A stretch of DNA of 64,000 nucleotides from positions 1 through 64,000 of the forward strand of contig JAZQQK010000021.1 of assembly GCA_045629065.1 (NCBI GenBank), read 5' to 3'. Positions 40,747-49,742 of this stretch are shown here, in pieces (position 1 is the first letter of the stretch; the number at the start of each line of letters is the position of its first letter). This stretch comes from JAKSSM01 sp045629065. Its GTDB lineage: Bacteria > Bacillota > Clostridia > Peptostreptococcales > Anaerovoracaceae. Under the pieces are notes generated by a model, which was not told the origin of the DNA, did no database searches, and saw only the letters and a list, made by a program, of their open reading frames with translations. Position numbers and translations under genes: made by a program.

Positions 40747-41967
40747 CTATTTTACAACCGCAGACTTAGTAGTAATGACTTTCTTTCCGTCATAAATATC
40801 AAAGGCGGCTTTTATAGTGCTAATCTCTTTCTTTGTCGTTATTCCTGTGCTCTCATCCCACTCAAAATTATATAGTGGAATATATACGAATTCAGTCTCA
40901 CCAGGCTCTACAACTACGGTGAATGCTTCGTTGTAACTTTCTACGTCGAGTGATGACTTGTCAGTGACAAGTTTATTGAGTGAAAACGCCTTTTCGTTTT
41001 CTGTATCGTTCATGTAATACATCATGAGACCTGTATAAGTATCCGCCTCATCGCGCTTACCATAGATTGTGATGCCATTCTTTTCGTAAAGCGGTGTATT
41101 CAGGATAAGGCGAGTGTCCCTCACGTAATATAGATCTGTCTGAATTACAACTGGGTCATCTGTGCTTAGAATTTGGAAGCCATCTTCGTTGTCTTCATAG
41201 ACGTCGATAGTATATTTAACCTCACCGATATTATTGATACCATAACCTTTTAATATGCTGGAAGGGATAATTGTAAAGTAAGTCATTACATCTCCACCGC
41301 TAGGTAAAGACAGCGTTTGAGATGAATAGATTGAAAAGCCATTAACCGTTGGGTCTAAGCTATAATAAACATCATTTTCCGTGTTGTTTTGGCCACGAAT
41401 CTCTACAATGAAGTCACCATCTTCGTCCTCGTAGTAATCGCCCATTTCTAGTTTGATGCCCTCGGAATCCAATATAGTTTCATAAACCGTTGGCCAACCG
41501 CACTTTGAGTAGATGCCGTTCAAAATCAATTCTTGCAAAACATCACAGCCCTCGAGTTCATAAACATGGAATGCCTTTGTCTTTGGGTCAAAATAGCTGA
41601 TGTAGTTTCCATTAAATGATACTGTAATCGCTCCGATTGTAGCAAAGTCGAAAGTGATGTCGTAATATGTTCCGGATCCAGCATCTGGGCTAACCTCTCT
41701 AATTATCTTTAGACTTCTAAAAGCATCCGTGATGTCGAAGGCCGTTTGGCTATCTTCGCTATCCATATAGAAGCAATAGCCCGTTCCTGCTTCGTCATGA
41801 TAAACTTCTACACTTGTAGGCGATTCCTCGCTTAATCTACTGAGCGCACCTTTATCATAAGTTTCAAAGACATAGTCGCCTTCCTTCGGAGCACAGCCAG
41901 TCAGCAAAAACATACTTGTAGCCAGCGCCAATATTAAAATTATACTAGTAATTTTTCTCTTCATCAT
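40747..41967 (-). CDS. Hypothetical lipoprotein
   Basis: A 406-residue secreted lipoprotein with lipobox LTGCA (Cys near residue 25). The mature part is rich in acidic and aromatic residues and beta-strand patterns. Two similar segments, ILDSEGIKLEMGDYYEDEDG and TPLYEKNGITIYGKRDE, suggest tandem beta-sandwich domains, each followed by a MMYYMNDTENEKAFSL-like stretch. No enzyme motif is evident. Start may be ATG 41967 or the next codon 41964; AAAGG precedes both. It is downstream of a permease gene. Confidence 0.75.
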   Translation of the reverse strand: MMKRKITSIILILALATSMFLLTGCAPKEGDYVFETYDKGALSRLSEESPTSVEVYHDEAGTGYCFYMDSEDSQTAFDITDAFRSLKIIREVSPDAGSGTYYDITFDFATIGAITVSFNGNYISYFDPKTKAFHVYELEGCDVLQELILNGIYSKCGWPTVYETILDSEGIKLEMGDYYEDEDGDFIVEIRGQNNTENDVYYSLDPTVNGFSIYSSQTLSLPSGGDVMTYFTIIPSSILKGYGINNIGEVKYTIDVYEDNEDGFQILSTDDPVVIQTDLYYVRDTRLILNTPLYEKNGITIYGKRDEADTYTGLMMYYMNDTENEKAFSLNKLVTDKSSLDVESYNEAFTVVVEPGETEFVYIPLYNFEWDESTGITTKKEISTIKAAFDIYDGKKVITTKSAVVK

Positions 41968-42017
41968 TTTACCTTTCGATTATTAAGAAAATTTTGCCAA
42001 TATCTTTCTACCCACCA

Positions 42018-43133
42018 TCACGCTAAAAAGAAAAAGCGTGTTATCACCGTCATCACTACTAGGAAAATCACGTTAAGCACGGTGAATGTAAGCATGTACT
42101 GCTTTGTGTGGCCTGGGTTCATGAATTTAAAGTTATTAAAAGTAATCAAGCTTGCGAGCGAGGCTATCAGTGTGCCTGTGCCTCCGATGTTTACTCCAAG
42201 CAGAAGTTCCTGGTAGTTTGCCGTAAATCTCGACAGGAGAATTGCCGATGGGACATTACTGATAAACTGGCAGGAAAGTTCGCTCACAAGAAGTGTATCG
42301 CGAGCAAGAAGGTTCCCTAAAATGTTGCTAATTGCATCTATTCTCGACATGTTGCCAGAGAAAATAAAGAAGAATGCAAATGTGGCTAATAGGCCATAAT
42401 CTACACGTTTTAGAGCTTTTCTATCAACGAATAGTAGAACCCCTGGAATTAATATTAAACCAGTCCAATAAGGTATTACTCTAAAAACGATGAGAATCGA
42501 ATATGCAAATAATGCCAAATATAAAGTGACACGCTTTGGGTCTAAACTATCATCCCCTGTCCTATCTATCTTTAACTTCTCAGATTTTAGAAGTAGGCAA
42601 GCAGCCGTAAGCATAGCGATTGCGAGAAGGAAAGGTTTGAACATGATAGCCATGAATTCGCCTGTTGGAATCTTAAATGCAGAATACAGATAGAGATTCT
42701 GCGGATTACCAAAAGGTGTGAGCATGCCTCCTAAGTTCGCAGAGATATTTTGCAGGACGAAAATGTAAGCCATGTGCTTATGATTATTCGTCTCTTTAAG
42801 TGCATAATATCCAAGTGGCAAGAACGTTATGAGCGCCATGTCGTTTGCGATGAGCATGGAACCGATAAAAGTTATATATACTAATGCGAGGGCAAGCCAT
42901 CTAAGGTTGCCCGTCATTAGAATAATTTTGTGTGCTATGATGCTGAAGAACCTGATATTTTTAAGTGCGCAAATAACCGCCAGTGTCAAAAAGAGGCAAG
43001 TGAGCGTCTTTAAGTCAAAATATCCGAGATATTCAGCATCCGGTTTGATGATGCAAGATGTGATTATTGCAGCAAGTGCCGCTATCACGAGCACCATATT
43101 TTTCTTAATAAAAGGAATAACTGTTTTTTGCAT
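42018..43133 (-). CDS. ArsB/NhaD/DASS-type membrane permease
   Basis: A 371-residue membrane protein with about ten helices in two repeats. GGMLTPFGNPQNLYLYS in the first half and SCQFISNVPSAILLS in the second are paired hairpin-loop motifs of the ion transporter superfamily (ArsB, NhaD, SLC13). Substrates in this group include arsenite, dicarboxylates and Na+/H+. Context gives no clue to which. It starts eight bases downstream of the large C-terminal-module protein and may be in the same transcript. Confidence 0.85.
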   Translation of the reverse strand: MQKTVIPFIKKNMVLVIAALAAIITSCIIKPDAEYLGYFDLKTLTCLFLTLAVICALKNIRFFSIIAHKIILMTGNLRWLALALVYITFIGSMLIANDMALITFLPLGYYALKETNNHKHMAYIFVLQNISANLGGMLTPFGNPQNLYLYSAFKIPTGEFMAIMFKPFLLAIAMLTAACLLLKSEKLKIDRTGDDSLDPKRVTLYLALFAYSILIVFRVIPYWTGLILIPGVLLFVDRKALKRVDYGLLATFAFFFIFSGNMSRIDAISNILGNLLARDTLLVSELSCQFISNVPSAILLSRFTANYQELLLGVNIGGTGTLIASLASLITFNNFKFMNPGHTKQYMLTFTVLNVIFLVVMTVITRFFFLA

Positions 43134-43141
43134 TTCTAGAA

Positions 43142-45964
43142 CTATTGTCTCATTGCTTGTTCTTTCTCTTTTGCCTCGTTTTTATCAATGCCCTTAGCGT
43201 TCATAACATTGGATTTTACTTTGTTGTATGCTTCAAGGCACTTGCTACCAGTCATCTTTACGAGCTTGTTATAATCTTTGCTCTTTTCAAGAGCCTTATT
43301 AGCTATCATTTTGAAAATAGGATCATTCAGCTTTTCTTGAATAGCATTTTTAATAGCTCCCTGTTCGCAAAGTTCCTTAAATCCGTTAAAACCTCTTTCG
43401 AGTTTTTCTGCACACACAAGCTTGCAAGCAAGCATTTCTTTTTTGCCTTCAGGTGAATCGTATGCGATTCCTCTATCAAGAAGGCTCTTCATAGTTTTAA
43501 TGCGTGCACAAGTTTTAATACGCTCCTTGCGGGCTTTTCCACATGTTGTTGGTAAGCCTTGGTTCTCATTAGCATGATCTGCCAAATAGCTATCAACGCT
43601 TTTATCAAGATCGTTTAATACTTCTTTTAGTTTATCAGCAGTTTTTTCTTTCTTAATTTTTGATACACAATCTGTAAGCGTAATCTTCAGGTTCTTATAG
43701 CTAATTGAGTTCTTTTGACTTCCACTATGAGTCTTATTGATTCTACCTGATAAACGTATAATCTCATCAGCAAATGGAGTAATCGGGTCTTCGCTAGTTT
43801 TCTTTTTAGGCTCCGCTTTTATTTGAGCATTCTTTGCGGCCTGCTGTTCTTGAAGTGCATTGGATTCTTTTTCAAAGGCACCGATGCTCTTTTCGAATTT
43901 TCTCGCGTCAACTATACTTTTGCTGATTGCGTTAATACTCTTTTTATACTGGAAAATTTTGAACTCTATTTCTGTTCTCAAATCCGGTCCTTCAAGGACA
44001 TGTTTAGCATATGAGAAAGGTATAGTACCAAGCTTTAAGCTATCAAAATGATTAAGGAAATCATCGTATTGCTTAATTCTAAAATCAAGTTCAGCCTTTG
44101 ATGCATCACGAGATAGTTTCGTACCATCAAGAGGGGCTCTTGATAATAATTCCTTGAGACCAGGGTACTTTTTGTCGTCTGCGCCTTTAATCGCGCACTT
44201 TATTTTGTTAGTACATTCTTCATCCGATAAATCAAATGTCGTCGGCCTGATTTCATAGCCGTCCTTAATCTGAATTTTATTTGAAAGAACATTTTTCCAA
44301 CTCTTATATTGCTTTTCAAAAATTCGTTTTTTTGTATCTGAGTCTAAGAAGAATTTTTCTCTAAGGCTGATGTACTCATCTGCGTTTTCAATCACTTTTT
44401 TCTCAAATACCGTAAGTTCGCGGTTTTTGCCTATTTCTTCGATATCCTTTGGTAAGATGCCGATTGAGCGCTTAGCTAAGGCCATAGAATTCACTGTGTT
44501 GAGATGAGAAACTCTCGCATACCATTTGGAATAAAGTTCTACAAATTTAGGGTCATCTTTTGGATTTTGCGTATCACCGTTCTGAACCTTTGTGAGACAA
44601 TAATCATTTAATTGAGATTTTAACTCGGCAGCTTCCTCAGCCATCTTAATATGTGCTCTGTTTAGTTTGTCAATATCTCTTACTTCTTGAGGTATTTCAA
44701 CAAGATCCTTAAATTGATCAGAATCTAACAGTTTAATCGTATCAGTAATGCATTTTGCATAGAATGAGCCGCCTTTGCTATCTATCTGCATGAATACTTT
44801 TTGATACTTTGCATTTTGTATAAGGCTATGTAAAAGGACATCAGCCATTGGCTTTCTATTTCCAGACTTATACTGCTCTAATACTTCCTTGGCATTTGCA
44901 CGGGCATCAGCAATACCATACCTCATATACTGCATATTAGGGCGCTCATCTCCGTCAAGAAGGTTGACCGTAAATGCCATTCTGCCGCCACCTACCAAAT
45001 CAGTGCCCGCTATAATAGTAGATCCACTTAGTTCGCCGGTTTTTTCGAATGTTTCTCCAATTACTTTATCTGATAGAAATTCGGCTGCTGTGAGCAGAGC
45101 AACATCATTGTCCTCGAGTCCTTCAGGAACAGTGAGATCTATTGAATGGATTTTTTTATCTGCATCTTCAACAATCTGTTTTGAAGACTCAATTGTTTTT
45201 TCCAAAAAATTGTATGCTCCGACACTTGTTTTCGGATTAAAAAATGTATCAAAAGCTAATTTAGTATTGAGTTTTGCTTTACGCAAAGGTTCATTGCTTG
45301 GAATGTATTCATTAAAATCAATTAATGATGAATTGCTTCCTTTCGACAAAATTATGTCACATATCAATTCAACCTTTGATGCATCAACTTTATTGAGTGC
45401 AATCAAATTCTCATCAGTACCATCTTCAATAGTCTTGGCGTATTTATTATAAAGTTTGTTTAATTCTTCTTCACTTTCTCCATTATAATATCTAACCTTG
45501 TACTTCTTCCAAAATACCAATTTCAATGCGGCTTGCTGCTTCTTTTTTTGCACAGGATCTTCACTGTATTTTAGCGGCTTCTCCGGTTTCACCAATTTTT
45601 CTATGTCTATTGGCTTCTTAAAGTCTGCTACGTATGTATCTGCGCTTTCCTTAAGTTCATCTTTTGAATATGCATTCTTTACTAGTGAATCGTATTTTTT
45701 TATTACATCTGCCTGTGGAGCTTGCTTAACAGCTTCCTCTACAAGGCCAATAACGTTCTGGTACATTGCATATAAAGAATCTACATCTATTTCTTTCAAA
45801 TTCTCTTTCTTTGAAATATCAGTCAATGATTCCCTTATCGGCTCTAATGCATCCTGTACACGGTACCAATTTTCCTTACCTGCCTTATCTGCAGCTCGTG
45901 CATTATTAAGCATTGTATAAATTTTTTCAACATCGTTCTCAAATATTAGAAAATCTCTAGCCAT
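43142..45964 (-). CDS. Large alpha-helical protein with shared C-terminal module
   Basis: A 940-residue, lysine- and glutamate-rich protein without signal peptide or membrane helices. The first 700 residues are mostly helical and unrecognised, with a distinct mixed segment around STIIAGTDLVGGGRMAFTV (about 310-340). Residues from about 725 to the end form a Cys-containing helical module (GLPTTCGKARKERIKTCARI, LACKLVCAEKLERGF) almost identical to the end of the neighbouring 1187-residue protein. It begins 14 bases after that gene with AGGAGG. The common tail suggests a sorting, secretion or partner-binding signal for two effectors, by analogy with polymorphic toxin systems. Function unknown. 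Confidence 0.7.
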   Translation of the reverse strand: MARDFLIFENDVEKIYTMLNNARAADKAGKENWYRVQDALEPIRESLTDISKKENLKEIDVDSLYAMYQNVIGLVEEAVKQAPQADVIKKYDSLVKNAYSKDELKESADTYVADFKKPIDIEKLVKPEKPLKYSEDPVQKKKQQAALKLVFWKKYKVRYYNGESEEELNKLYNKYAKTIEDGTDENLIALNKVDASKVELICDIILSKGSNSSLIDFNEYIPSNEPLRKAKLNTKLAFDTFFNPKTSVGAYNFLEKTIESSKQIVEDADKKIHSIDLTVPEGLEDNDVALLTAAEFLSDKVIGETFEKTGELSGSTIIAGTDLVGGGRMAFTVNLLDGDERPNMQYMRYGIADARANAKEVLEQYKSGNRKPMADVLLHSLIQNAKYQKVFMQIDSKGGSFYAKCITDTIKLLDSDQFKDLVEIPQEVRDIDKLNRAHIKMAEEAAELKSQLNDYCLTKVQNGDTQNPKDDPKFVELYSKWYARVSHLNTVNSMALAKRSIGILPKDIEEIGKNRELTVFEKKVIENADEYISLREKFFLDSDTKKRIFEKQYKSWKNVLSNKIQIKDGYEIRPTTFDLSDEECTNKIKCAIKGADDKKYPGLKELLSRAPLDGTKLSRDASKAELDFRIKQYDDFLNHFDSLKLGTIPFSYAKHVLEGPDLRTEIEFKIFQYKKSINAISKSIVDARKFEKSIGAFEKESNALQEQQAAKNAQIKAEPKKKTSEDPITPFADEIIRLSGRINKTHSGSQKNSISYKNLKITLTDCVSKIKKEKTADKLKEVLNDLDKSVDSYLADHANENQGLPTTCGKARKERIKTCARIKTMKSLLDRGIAYDSPEGKKEMLACKLVCAEKLERGFNGFKELCEQGAIKNAIQEKLNDPIFKMIANKALEKSKDYNKLVKMTGSKCLEAYNKVKSNVMNAKGIDKNEAKEKEQAMRQ
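43197..43310 (-). repeat. Duplicated 3' module, copy 1
   Basis: This segment is identical at DNA level over about 114 bases to 46043-46156. A further block at about 43470-43570 matches 46315-46415 with only two differences. Both copies encode the C-terminal module of the two giant proteins. Confidence 0.9.
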
Positions 45965-45978
45965 ATTGTCCTCCTGCG

Positions 45979-48900
45979 TTATTTAAGGTATTGATTGTTC
46001 ATTTGTGCTTGCTTCTTTGCCTGGTTTACATCTATACCATTAGCGTTCATAACATTGGATTTTACTTTGTTGTATGCTTCAAGGCACTTGCTACCAGTCA
46101 TCTTTACGAGCTTGTTATAATCTTTGCTCTTTTCAAGAGCCTTATTAGCTATCATATTGAAAGCAGGATCATTCAGCTTTACTTGAATAGCCTTTCTAAT
46201 GGCTTCTGGTACGCATAATTCCTTAAATCCATAAAAACCTCTTTCGAGTTTTTCTGCACACACAAGCTTGCAAGCAAGCATTTCCTTTTGGCCTTGTGGC
46301 GAATCATATGCGATTCCTCTATCAAAAAGGCTCTTCATAGTTTTAATGCGTGCGCAAGTTTTAATACGCTCCTTGCGGGCTTTTCCACATGTTGTTGGTA
46401 AGCCTTGGTTCTCATTATTATGGTCAAATAAATAATCCTCAACGCTGTCATTAAGACTATTCAAAACGTTTCTAAGATCATTAGCAGTTTTTACTTCTTT
46501 AATGTGCGATGCACAATCAGAAATCGTAAGCTTCATGCCCTTATAGCTAATAGAATTATTTTGCTTATCGCTTTCAGTTTTAGTAAGTCTACCTGATAGA
46601 CGTACAATCTCAGCAGTAAATGGAGTAACCTGATTGTCGCTGATTCTCCGTGCTGGTTGCACATTTTGCTTTGCAACAGGCTGCTGCATTGGCACGAGGC
46701 GTTGCACTGGCACAAGGCGTTGCACTGGCACTGGGCGCTGGAATACTACAGGGCGCTGAGCCATTACCGGGCGCTGCATTACCACAGGACGCTGCATTAC
46801 TGAAGGATTTTGTACTACAGGGCGCTGCATAAATGCAGGGTTTTGCACTGGCACAAGGCGTTGCACTATTACAGGGCGCTGGAATACCACCGGAGTCTGC
46901 ACTAATATAGGACGTTGCGCATACTGCGGAACTTTTCGAATTTCTACCTTAGGTGCTTCAACCTTTACTTTCTTGTTAGACTTCTTAGGAACATCCCTAC
47001 CAATAGCGGCACAATACATAGTTAAATTATCAGTCTGCATTGCAGTCATTTTCTGCACGAATCTTTCCGCATTGAGATTTGCAAGAACGCCTAATTCATC
47101 TTTGGTGCAAAACTTCTTAAATCCCTCAATATTTTCAGGTTTCCTTAGCCAGTCCTTATAGAATTTGGTTAAAGCCCTAGTATCTACAACATTCATTTCA
47201 GACAAAGGCTCGTCGCTGATATTTTTGATAGCAATTGAGTATGTATTATAATTATTAGGCACGCCTGGAACGCCGAAAACAAGCTCGTGCGGACGAGTAC
47301 AGTTACTAATAATCTTTTCAAAGAGTGAATCTTCAAAATGCCTATTGAGTTCAGCTACCACATCATCCTCTTGCTTTATTGGTTCCTTCTTAACCTCTTG
47401 GTTTACAGGATTAGCAATAGGATTTGCGACAATCTTTTCATTAAGTCTGGACAATATTCTGTAATGAATCTGTTGAGCATATCGAACGTGGTATGACAAC
47501 TTATTTAAATCTTCCAAGCCATTAAATATAACTGGTCTCTCATTATTTTTCAGTGCCTCAGCGTTTGTCTTTTCAATAGCCTTTAATAGACTCTTCTGCA
47601 TTTCAGGATCTTTGAATGCTTCAGTTTTGAGTTCTATTTTTGTTGAGACATCATCCGTAAAATATTTATCTTTTTCATCCCAGTTTTCAATAATGCGGCG
47701 TGTGTCCTCTACCGTTATTGCATATTTTGGATCTTTATAAACCTTATTTTCCTTTGTAATATCTTCTATCTTAAGTTCATCAACCTTGTCTGGCGCTGTT
47801 GAAACAGGCTGCTCAAGGGTACGCGCGTTGATTGGAAGAGTATGCGGATTATCCGTGTATGAGCGTGGTTTACCAGTCGCTACAACCTCTGGAGGAGTCT
47901 GCTTAATGTATGCAACAGGATCTTGGAGAGTTTTTGGAAGACAAACGGTATCCATAACCATGCAAGGGCCAATATAACCAACCTTATTGCTAAGATGTCC
48001 GTTTTTAACATGGTCATCCGTACTCTTTACATTATCCAATCTCTTATCTTTTTCGTACAGTACTTTTCTATTGTATTTTAAATCTTCAAATCCGCTAACG
48101 TTTAAGCTACCTTTTTCATCTGGGATAAGGTCCTCCATCCATGAAAGTTCAATCGTAGCGTTAGAACGTGTTGTTCTAATATGAGCAAGGAGGTCATCGA
48201 TTTTCATTTCACGTTCAACGTTTGGATTCACTTCCATTGAATCAACCCATTTGATAGTGCGCTCTTCGAGATTGACAGAAGTAATAGTGCGATAATGACC
48301 CGCAAACAAAAGTCCAACCGGGGACTTTTTAAGGCCGATTGCATCACGAATGGTTTCGAGCATCTTATTGCCGATGAGCTTTTCGTCTAAATCCTGTTCG
48401 GCTCCCAATTCACGCATTTGCTTTTCTGTATATAGACTGAACTCCCTTGTTCTCATTGCCGTATTCGGAAGGACTTTGAGCATTAAATCTGCTCTTGTCA
48501 TTACGCTACTTGGAACGTCTGCCATATATTCAATTGCAATATTGCGCTTTCCAGTAACGTTTTTACCATATCGATCGTTAGAATCCGTTTTATAGCCTTC
48601 AACATCAAGCGAATTGATATTATCATTGCTTCTAAATGAACGAATCATCTCTTGTGGGATATACACACCCCTGCTTGCCATGAAGTTTTCAAGGACGCAG
48701 CTCCAGCAGCCGTTTTTGGAAGTTTGGTTTCTCTGCTTTGGTAGATTGAGGATAGTGTATTCACCCTTTTTGAACTTATCACTACCTGGTTGATAAAAAC
48801 CTATACTCTTATCATCAGGAGTCTTTTTATTTCTTAGAACATTATTGCCATGAGAAAGCATATCAAAATAGCAAGAAGCCTGGAAATGCGACTGGAAAAA

Positions 48901-49542
48901 TGCATCTGCCTCTTTGCTTATGTTCTTCTTGTTTTGATCATACCACTTGCTCAGATATTTGACGTCATTAGTCATTTGGACTTCAAGCGGAATTCCCCCG
49001 TAGTATAAGTCACGTATTTTGACATTTTTATTTTCTCTTATCTCATTTCTGTCAACTTCGCTAGCAATATATTCGTTTGTATACTTCAGTTCTTTTGGCA
49101 CGATGCCATTCTTTTTAGGTGCCTCTTTTATATTGAATTGCTTGCGAATAGCATCACTGAAACCCTTTTTACCAGCTTCAAAGTTTTCGAGAGCTTTATC
49201 AACTTTTTCTAAAATGGGTTTGAATCCAGCAAGCTCCTTGTCTGGGTCATACTTACCCATAAGGTTATTCATATCTTCCCTAACAAGTTTAAGTGCATCC
49301 CTAAATGGATCAAAAGTCTCATTCATCTTGTTTAGCACAGACATAGCAAAGTCCTTAGTATCCGTGGCGTCTCCAAACACATCCGCAACTTTAGACATTG
49401 CATCTTGTAATTTTCTTATGCTTGTATCCAAGGCTCTTGTATCTAGACTTTGATTATTAATCGCATCACTAAGAATGCTGTTCTCATGTAGATTTAAGAT
49501 GTCATTAAACCAAGAATTCACTTCTTCAAAAGTAAAAAACAT
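45979..49542 (-). CDS. Giant protein with C39-like protease domain, QRP repeats and shared module
   Basis: A 1187-residue soluble protein. Residues about 260-450 look like a papain/C39-type cysteine protease: Gln then Cys in QTSKNGCWSC (Cys about 280), His in FAGHYRTITSV (about 415) and Asp in WVDSMEV (about 434) are in the Cys-His-Asp order of that fold. Residues 871-965 are a low-complexity linker built of QRPV(x)3-like repeats. The last 217 residues are the module shared with the 940-residue neighbour. The N-terminal 200 residues are helical. No signal peptide is present. It is inferred to be an effector or toxin with protease activity; the fold assignment needs structural confirmation. 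GGAGG precedes the start. Confidence 0.7.
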   Translation of the reverse strand: MFFTFEEVNSWFNDILNLHENSILSDAINNQSLDTRALDTSIRKLQDAMSKVADVFGDATDTKDFAMSVLNKMNETFDPFRDALKLVREDMNNLMGKYDPDKELAGFKPILEKVDKALENFEAGKKGFSDAIRKQFNIKEAPKKNGIVPKELKYTNEYIASEVDRNEIRENKNVKIRDLYYGGIPLEVQMTNDVKYLSKWYDQNKKNISKEADAFFQSHFQASCYFDMLSHGNNVLRNKKTPDDKSIGFYQPGSDKFKKGEYTILNLPKQRNQTSKNGCWSCVLENFMASRGVYIPQEMIRSFRSNDNINSLDVEGYKTDSNDRYGKNVTGKRNIAIEYMADVPSSVMTRADLMLKVLPNTAMRTREFSLYTEKQMRELGAEQDLDEKLIGNKMLETIRDAIGLKKSPVGLLFAGHYRTITSVNLEERTIKWVDSMEVNPNVEREMKIDDLLAHIRTTRSNATIELSWMEDLIPDEKGSLNVSGFEDLKYNRKVLYEKDKRLDNVKSTDDHVKNGHLSNKVGYIGPCMVMDTVCLPKTLQDPVAYIKQTPPEVVATGKPRSYTDNPHTLPINARTLEQPVSTAPDKVDELKIEDITKENKVYKDPKYAITVEDTRRIIENWDEKDKYFTDDVSTKIELKTEAFKDPEMQKSLLKAIEKTNAEALKNNERPVIFNGLEDLNKLSYHVRYAQQIHYRILSRLNEKIVANPIANPVNQEVKKEPIKQEDDVVAELNRHFEDSLFEKIISNCTRPHELVFGVPGVPNNYNTYSIAIKNISDEPLSEMNVVDTRALTKFYKDWLRKPENIEGFKKFCTKDELGVLANLNAERFVQKMTAMQTDNLTMYCAAIGRDVPKKSNKKVKVEAPKVEIRKVPQYAQRPILVQTPVVFQRPVIVQRLVPVQNPAFMQRPVVQNPSVMQRPVVMQRPVMAQRPVVFQRPVPVQRLVPVQRLVPMQQPVAKQNVQPARRISDNQVTPFTAEIVRLSGRLTKTESDKQNNSISYKGMKLTISDCASHIKEVKTANDLRNVLNSLNDSVEDYLFDHNNENQGLPTTCGKARKERIKTCARIKTMKSLFDRGIAYDSPQGQKEMLACKLVCAEKLERGFYGFKELCVPEAIRKAIQVKLNDPAFNMIANKALEKSKDYNKLVKMTGSKCLEAYNKVKSNVMNANGIDVNQAKKQAQMNNQYLK
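46043..46156 (-). repeat. Duplicated 3' module, copy 2
   Basis: Partner of 43197-43310. The near identity is far higher than in surrounding parts of the two genes, pointing to recent duplication or gene conversion of the tail only. Confidence 0.9.
46650..46930 (-). repeat. QRPV-encoding tandem repeats
   Basis: Degenerate units of 18-24 bases encode PVVMQRP-, PVFQRP- and LVPVQ-type hexa- to octapeptides about 14 times. Frame is kept throughout, so the tract is a coding linker. Confidence 0.85.
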
Positions 49543-49742
49543 TGTCTGCCCTCCAGTTAATAGTTCCTTATGTTAAGAATCGTCCTATCTAATAAAAGGG
49601 GTACAAAACCCCGTTAGTGTCATTTTTCTTTAATATTTGATTATATCATAATACTATGTATAATTGTAGCGTAATATGATATAATATATTATATTTCATC
49701 AATTGTTGCAGAAATGTTGCATTGTTTTATGAAAGGGAAAAG
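49543..49742. promoter_or_regulatory. Divergent promoter region of the giant-protein locus
   Basis: An AT-rich 200-base gap. On the minus strand TATAAT (49645-49640) has TACAAT 17 bases upstream. A hairpin GGGG/CCCC (about 49599-49611) followed by TTTTATT on the minus strand lies in the leader of the giant gene and could attenuate it. For the plus-strand gene TATAAT at 49680-49685 is a candidate -10 without a clear -35. Confidence 0.45.

Noticed and set aside
46650..46832. Plus-strand ORF of alanine/glycine/leucine-rich protein across the QRP repeats
   Set aside because: It is the antisense shadow of the repeat-encoding part of the 1187-residue gene; no ribosome site and extreme composition.
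46650..46930. CRISPR-like repeats
   Set aside because: Units are degenerate, contiguous and keep the reading frame; there are no spacers and no cas genes.
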